Position numbers and translations under genes: made by a program
Notes under the pieces: generated by a model
The model's database searches: none
What the model was told of the DNA's origin: nothing
Seen by the model: the letters and a program-made list of their open reading frames with translations, nothing else
Origin: Phymorhynchus buccinoides
Taxonomy: Eukaryota; Mollusca; Gastropoda; Neogastropoda; Raphitomidae
Assembly (NCBI GenBank): GCA_017654935.2
Contig: CM065713.1
Span: 22,300,872 to 22,364,871, forward strand
Reading direction: 5' to 3'
Length of the DNA: 64,000 nucleotides
Shown here: piece by piece, positions 59,103 through 64,000 of the stretch
Numbering within the stretch: position 1 is the stretch's first letter
Layout: each line of letters opens with the position of its first letter

Positions 59103-59295
59103 TATGTCTATGACCGAGAGGACGTAAAACACCATTTTTTCTTCTTCTTCTTCTTTTGCCTCTTCTTCTCTTCTTCTCTTCAGGGCCCGCGGTCAGTATG
59201 TTGACCATTCTGGCACCTTTGGAAAAGAAAAAAAAAGACTGAAAAATGGGGGGCCGGTCGGTCTGTTCTTTACTGCGGACATGCCTGCTTAACTA

Positions 59296-59509
59296 GGGGA
59301 AGACGGGGTAAAAAGCGCATGGGCGGGTAAGAAGCCCACCCCAATTATCTCATGAAATGAAGCAAATTTCAGTCTCATTTTGCCCATGAGACGAGCGTTA
59401 ATGTCTAGCATTCGTCTCATGGGCAAATTTGACTGAAATTTTCTTTATTTCATGAGATAATTGGGGTGGGCTTCTTACCCGCCCATGCGCTTTTTACCCC
59501 GTCTTCCCC
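59296..59509. mobile_element. Foldback MITE FB1
   Basis: TA at 59294-59295 and 59510-59511. Loop orientation is reversed relative to 47453. Confidence 0.85.
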
Positions 59510-59652
59510 TAATAGTAAAGGGACAGATGGTGGAGGAAAGCTGCTGGAAGGGGGGCGGGGGGGGGGGGGGGGCGCTTGATGGATTATTGTTGGTCCTGCA
59601 CTACTGACACACAGGAGTGAAAATAAAACTCTCTAACCCCCATTTTCTTATA

Positions 59653-59854
59653 GGGGAAGACGGGGTTAAAAAAAAAAAAAAGCGCCATGGGCGGGTAAAA
59701 AGCCCACCCCAATTATCTTATGAAATAAAGAAAAATTTCAGTCTCATTTTGCCCATGAGTCTCATGGGCAAATTTGACTGAAATTTGCTTCATTTCATGA
59801 GATAATTGGGGTGGGCTTCTTACCCGCCCATGCGCTTTTTACCCCGTCTTCCCC
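59653..59854. mobile_element. Foldback MITE FB1, altered
   Basis: TA at 59651-59652 and 59855-59856. A run of A is inserted in the left arm and the loop is deleted. Confidence 0.8.
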
Positions 59855-59863
59855 TATATCTGT

Positions 59864-59865
<2 letters not shown>

Positions 59866-59921
<56 letters not shown>

Positions 59922-59924
59922 CAT

Positions 59925-59971
<47 letters not shown>
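59866..59971. repeat. (CT)n microsatellite
   Basis: Two CT blocks around CCTCCATG. Confidence 0.95.
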
Positions 59972-59975
<4 letters not shown>

Positions 59976-60105
59976 GGGCTGGGTGTAAAAAAGTATGTAT
60001 ACTTATCTCATTACCCTGTATAAATAAAATTTCGTTCGTTCGTTCGTTCTCTCTCTCTCTCTCTCTAAAATCTTTATCCTTGAAAAATAAAGTTCAAGTT
60101 TTCAA

Positions 60106-60108
<3 letters not shown>

Positions 60109-60185
<77 letters not shown>
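60109..60185. repeat. (TC)n microsatellite
   Basis: Pure CT run. Degenerate CT-rich sequence continues to 60370. Confidence 0.95.
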
Positions 60186-60187
<2 letters not shown>

Positions 60188-60371
60188 TTAAGTTTCTCTC
60201 TGTATCTCTTTCTCTAGCTCTCTTTTATTTGGGTCTATATATCTCTGTTTGGCTTTCTCTTTCTCTCTATTTCTCTGTCTTTCTTTCTTTCTGTGTCTCT
60301 GTCTCTCTATGTATCCCTCTCTCTCAGTCTCTCCCCATCTTTCTCTCTCTCTGGCTCTCTTTCTGTCTCTC

Positions 60372-60725
60372 GGACTCTCTCTGTCTCTCTTTTTCAGTTT
60401 CTTTGTCTTTCTCTCACTGTGTCAGTGATTATGTGCTTCACATGCATTTGGATGTATAAATCAAGGAGTCAGTGAGCAGACTTGGCGATGGACTCTCTCT
60501 GTCTCTCTTTTTCAGTTTCTTTGTCTTTCTCTCACTGTGTCAGTGATTATGTGCTTCACATGCATTTGGATGTATAAATCAAGGAGTCAGTGAGCAGACT
60601 TGGCGAGGGACTCTCTCTGTCTCTCTTTTTCAGTTTCTTTGTCTTTCTCTCACTGTGTCAGTGATTATGTGCTTCACATGCATTTGGATGTATAAATCAA
60701 GGAGTGAGTGAGCAGACTTGGCGAG
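60372..60725. repeat. 118-bp tandem repeat, 3 units
   Basis: GGACTCTCTCTGTCTCTC starts at 60372, 60490 and 60608. Each unit contains GCTTCACATGCATTTGGATG. Confidence 0.9.
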
Positions 60726-60769
60726 GACCAGAAAGTAAGCAAGCAATAGTAAAGGTAACTGAGCAACTC

Positions 60770-61500
60770 CAGGTTCTGTCGATATTAGTTGATGGCACTG
60801 CATGAGATCAAGCTATCAACATCTGTCCGCAATCTAGGTGTTACTTTGGACCAAACAGCATGTTTCCAATGTTTGCAAGTCTTGCTATCTGGAATGCCCC
60901 ACATGGCCGAAAGGCCGAAGAGGGCGTAAAGCATTATATTTCTTCGTCTTGCTATCTAGAACTTCGAAGAATTAGTTCAATCTGCCGTTTCCTCACTGAT
61001 GCCCTGAAGAGTACTGCCGGAGTCTGTGCTTTTCGGTTCTGTCTCGCCTTGACTAGCTACTGTAACTCACTTCTTGCTGGCTGTCCATCAACTCTCATCT
61101 CTAAGCTCCAACGGGTCCAGAATAATGCTGCTCGTCTCATTTCTTGCTCCCCTAGGTACGACCATCATTCCGGTTCTTCGTTCCCTACATTGGCTCCCAG
61201 TTCAAGTTGACTACAAAATTCTCCTCCTTGTCTTCAAGTCACTGAATGATCAGGCTCCCTTATATCTCTCTGATCTTCTTCATCTCTATGTCCCAGCTCG
61301 CCAACTACGTTCATTTTCTGCATGATTCGTCTCCTTTCCCTTCCCTCCATCCGTCTCAAATCTGCTGGCCAACGTTCTTTTTCCTGTCAAGCACCATCTC
61401 TTTGGAATTCAATGCCTTCTCCTCTCCGACACTCCAACTCAGTCTCCTCATTCAAAACCTCTCTTAAAACCCATCTTTTTCCTACTGCACCCTAAACATT
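60770..61500 (+). mobile_element. LINE ORF2 C-terminal fragment (CR1-type), frameshifted
   Basis: The + strand reads LRRISSICRFLTDALKST, YCNSLLAGCPSTLISKLQRV, QNNAARLI, then in another frame VLRSLHWLPVQVDYKILLLV and FKSLNDQAPLYLSDLL. This is the usual ORF2 region after the RT in CR1/RTE-like LINEs. A 55-bp insert lies at 60891-60945. Confidence 0.8.
60891..60945 (+). mobile_element. Mini-retroposon (55 bp) with 12-bp target duplication
   Basis: Flanked by GTCTTGCTATCT at 60879-60890 and 60946-60957. The insert starts GGAATGCCCCACATGGCCGA and continues AAGGCCGAAGAGGGCGTAAA, GCATTATATTTCTTC. It interrupts LINE coding sequence. Confidence 0.8.
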
Positions 61501-61659
61501 TGATCAGTTGTCTATCGTGTGCACGTGAGGGAAGATTGAATAGGAGGTTTGTGGTGTGTGTGTGTTGTGTATGTATGTGAGCATACATGTCTGCGTACAT
61601 GCGTGAAGTGTGCTTTGGTTTTGTGTGCACGCATGTGTCTGTATTGTAATATAATAATA

Positions 61660-61695
61660 GTACATTTATATAGCGCTTTACCTCAAATGTCTGCA
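61660..61695 (-). mobile_element. Retroposon 3' tail, inverted
   Basis: On the - strand TTTGAGGTAAAGCGCTATAT, AAATG and (TATT)n. It matches 62000-62060 in the opposite direction. Confidence 0.5.
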
Positions 61696-61839
61696 TGCAT
61701 GTGTGTCTGTCTGCGTGCGTATGTATTTGTATGTGTATCCTCTAACGTTTGTGTATGTGTGTTGGTGTATGTGGTCAGTCCGTGCAATTCAATTGCTATG
61801 GCTTACTGAATGAAAGATGAATAATGAGTCTGTGTCAAT

Positions 61840-61842
61840 AAA

Positions 61843-61931
<89 letters not shown>
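61840..61931. repeat. (GT)n(GA)n microsatellite
   Basis: Compound run. Confidence 0.95.
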
Positions 61932-61934
<3 letters not shown>

Positions 61935-61999
61935 TTTGTATATGCGTTGTTGCTGGTTTGTGTCATTCTTAAATACTGTTTTTGTTATCTACTTGATGA

Positions 62000-62065
62000 T
62001 GAATAATTGATTGTAAAGCGCTTTGGGCTCATTTGAGGTAAAGCGCTATGTAAATGTACTATTAT
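62000..62065 (+). mobile_element. LINE 3' end with ATT tail
   Basis: TTGTAAAGCGCTTTGGGCTC, then GGTAAAGCGCTATGTAAATG and (ATT)n. Probably the 3' terminus of the LINE at 60770. Confidence 0.6.
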
Positions 62066-62330
62066 TGTTATTGTAACTTCCTCTACAATCTTGTCACTCT
62101 GTCTTTTTCCTTTGCTTACTGTCATCTACTATCTTTCTGCCTTACCGATCCATTCTCTTGCCTTTTTTTCATGAAACACTTTCAAAAATATTTCCTCCAG
62201 ATGAAGTCGGACATGCTGGGCCTAATTATTTCTTACTTGGGAGGAGTTAGGGGCATAACGGCAGTGTGACGCATCTGCGCTCATAATTGACAGGAAACTG
62301 AGCGATCGAAAAAGAAGAAGAAGACCGAGC
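62065..62330 (-). mobile_element. SINE-like family C, inverted
   Basis: Reverse complement of 37110, ending at a (GAA)n tract. Confidence 0.6.
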
Positions 62331-62489
62331 AATACTTGTCATCTAGCTGTACCAGGCTTAGAAAGTGATTATTATGATGTTAAGTGCGTACTAAATGTAT
62401 TGTTTGGTTAGAGCAAAATCAATGAAATCTATCGGTGATCTTCTTCAAAAGTGCAGCATTTCCTTAGGGTGGGTTGCCACTTTGTAACC

Positions 62490-62735
62490 TGATGCTGATT
62501 CATGTATTGCATTGTTACCCGACCAGACAGTCTAGTCTGGAACGGGTATTGTTTTTGGTCTGTCTGTCTGTGTGTCAGTCTATCGATTTTCTCAACAACA
62601 AAACTAGTGGATGGATTTTGATCGAATTTAGCACATATAAAAACATCTTTTTTAAGGAAGCTTCATTTTTGGTCAATTTTGAGTTATGGGTATTTTCGTG
62701 TTCTCTAACATCTTATCTTTCATATTTATAAAGGA
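62490..62735 (+). repeat. Probable dispersed repeat
   Basis: CCCGACCAGACAGTCTAGTC and ACTAGTGGATGGATTTTGAT are typical of decayed animal repeats. No gene. Confidence 0.35.
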
Positions 62736-62759
62736 TAATCTTTAATGTGGTCTGCAAAT

Positions 62760-62935
62760 GGTCTTATAAGTGTTTTAAAACGAGTAGGTCGATGCATTTT
62801 CTTCAGCTAGGCTAGACTTTAGACAGTGTTTTCTGAAAATGGCCGACGCTCACCCTGCTAACTTTAAATGCTCATAACTCTGGAACATTAGAAAGAGATT
62901 TGTCTTGAAAGTTTTCATTCAAGTCGTTCCGGACA
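62760..62935 (-). repeat. Dispersed repeat, inverted copy of 16320-16500
   Basis: GGCCGACGCTCACCCTGCTA and ACTTTAAATGCTCATAACTC. Confidence 0.5.
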
Positions 62936-63465
62936 TATATGGCCGGAATTAACAGATAGCTGTCAGTTTGATGCATACCTTGGTCACTTCTAAACTCGCT
63001 TCACTCCCTTAGATCACAATTTTGCTTCTGACTTTGCCTTTGCAGTGGTTTGTTGTGGGGCAACCAATCGGTGTAGAGAGTTTTTTTATATAAAGTCTAT
63101 ATATAAAAAAGTCTGATCTACCACTTCCCTATGTCTAAACCTGAAGTAAAAACCCGTAACCTTCTTTCATTTCTCCTTTTGTTCATGTATGTTTTGTTTG
63201 TGTGTATGGCTGGAGTGATCTGTGAGTTTTATGAATGACACAAAATCGTTGCGATGCGAATGAGTTCATGCCCCTTTCGTGGTGCTGGGTCACATATGTG
63301 AAATGCTTGAGCACATGGGGTTTCAGTGTTAAACTGCTCCTAATGGACTGCAGGTGTTGGATCTGTGACCGAATAAACTACCAAAATTCTGACATGTGTA
63401 TGACGTGAACCGGGTAGACATATGACTCGTGGGAGTTATGCCAGTGGATAACCCAGAAGATAGGA
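62936..63465. other. Intergenic, nothing recognised
   Basis: No coding or repeat support. Confidence 0.4.
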
Positions 63466-63468
63466 CAG

Positions 63469-63641
63469 TGGAACCTCCTTTATAAGACCTCCCATTATAA
63501 GGCTCCCTCCCATATAAGACCTACTTGTCCGAGACATTGCCCTTCTTTGTAAGTGTTAAAATTACCTCCCTAGTAAGACCCCTCCCTTATAAGACCTCAT
63601 TGTGGATGATTTTTGAAGGTCTTATAAGAGAGGTTCCACTG
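63469..63641. mobile_element. CAGTGGAACC MITE, simple form
   Basis: Ends CAGTGGAACCTCCTTTATAA and TTATAAGAGAGGTTCCACTG. The internal ACATTGCCCTTCTTTGTAAG is present once, so this is the unexpanded version of 44079-44873. Confidence 0.85.
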
Positions 63642-64000
63642 TATAACTTAAGCACACACACACACACACACACGCACACCATGTATTCACGCAAACTTCA
63701 CCAACAACCACTATCACACTTATTCAACATCACACAAATCCGAATTTTGAGGTTTTTTTTTGTTGTTCTTCCTATTCACTCAACTTCTCAAGTCTTCATA
63801 TAAAAAAAAAGCAGGCATAAAAAAAAAATATACTAAAAAGGCTTCATTGGAGCAGGTTCAAATAAGACTACATGCTTCAAACACACACACATTGAAACAA
63901 CACCACATGCTTAAAACAGTTTAACAACGCACGCACGCACACGCACACACACAATGTGCTTCAAACACACACACACATGTTCAAGCAACACAACATGTTT
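63642..64000. repeat. CA-rich low-complexity end of window
   Basis: Several (CA)n runs (63653-63676 and 63930-63975) in A-rich sequence. Confidence 0.7.

Larger units (their letters stand above)
58446..59140 (+). mobile_element. SINE family B split by a LINE fragment and a MITE
   Basis: Head at 58446-58502 (GCCGATGAGGTTTATCCGAG), middle at 58791-58895 (CTGCCTCCGGGCATTGC) and 3' domain at 59105-59140 (GTCTATGACCGAGAGGACGT). Joined, they give a normal SINE-B. The inserts are at 58503-58790 and 58898-59102. Confidence 0.8.

Overview
The window is animal nuclear DNA, most probably from a mollusc and perhaps a marine gastropod. That guess rests on the gene types (lineage-expanded peptide-type GPCRs, a BTB gene with introns, a secreted peptide precursor), the very high load of non-LTR retrotransposon pieces, SINEs, foldback MITEs and long (GA)n, (CA)n and poly-G tracts, and the lack of any bacterial operon structure. 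The species cannot be fixed from the sequence alone.

Few genes are present. Two class A GPCR coding exons lie in tandem on the + strand (16662-17744 and 20239-21270), with a dead LINE between them. A two-exon + strand gene (39318-39399 joined to 41238-41560) encodes a 134-residue secreted precursor with a signal peptide, two GRRKR processing sites and a C-x6-C motif. It looks like an unannotated neuropeptide or hormone precursor and is my best candidate for something new. A BTB/POZ gene lies on the - strand (exons 55101-54841 and 53553-53093, 5' part not found). A tRNA-Asp(GTC) gene is at 13342-13413 (-). Weaker candidates are a two-exon ORF at 6422-6157 (-) and a Cys-rich ORF at 9709-9885 (+).

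Everything else is repeats. Left part (1-16 kb): MITEs, SINEs and small tandem arrays. Middle (16-31 kb): the GPCR pair, a minisatellite grown from the 3' end of the second receptor, LINE fragments and microsatellites. 32-36 kb: a 3.9 kb satellite of about 70-bp units. 36-45 kb: the secreted-peptide gene among MITEs. 46.4-47.4 kb: 16 near-identical 60-bp units. 49.5-51.6 kb: nested TTAA elements. 51.7-55.1 kb: the BTB gene and a minisatellite grown from its last exon. 55-64 kb: CR1-like LINEs and nested SINE/MITE insertions.

Two themes stand out. First, several tandem arrays are seeded from identifiable sequence: a GPCR 3' end, a BTB 3' end, a LINE ORF, a SINE tail and a MITE interior. Second, a short RNA-like 3' domain (CCCAYATG, a hairpin, then GAGGACGTAAAAC) recurs in many elements with compensatory changes in its stem. 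In three places an insert of only 47-58 bp built around this domain is flanked by target-site duplications, which suggests a minimal SINE-like retroposon.
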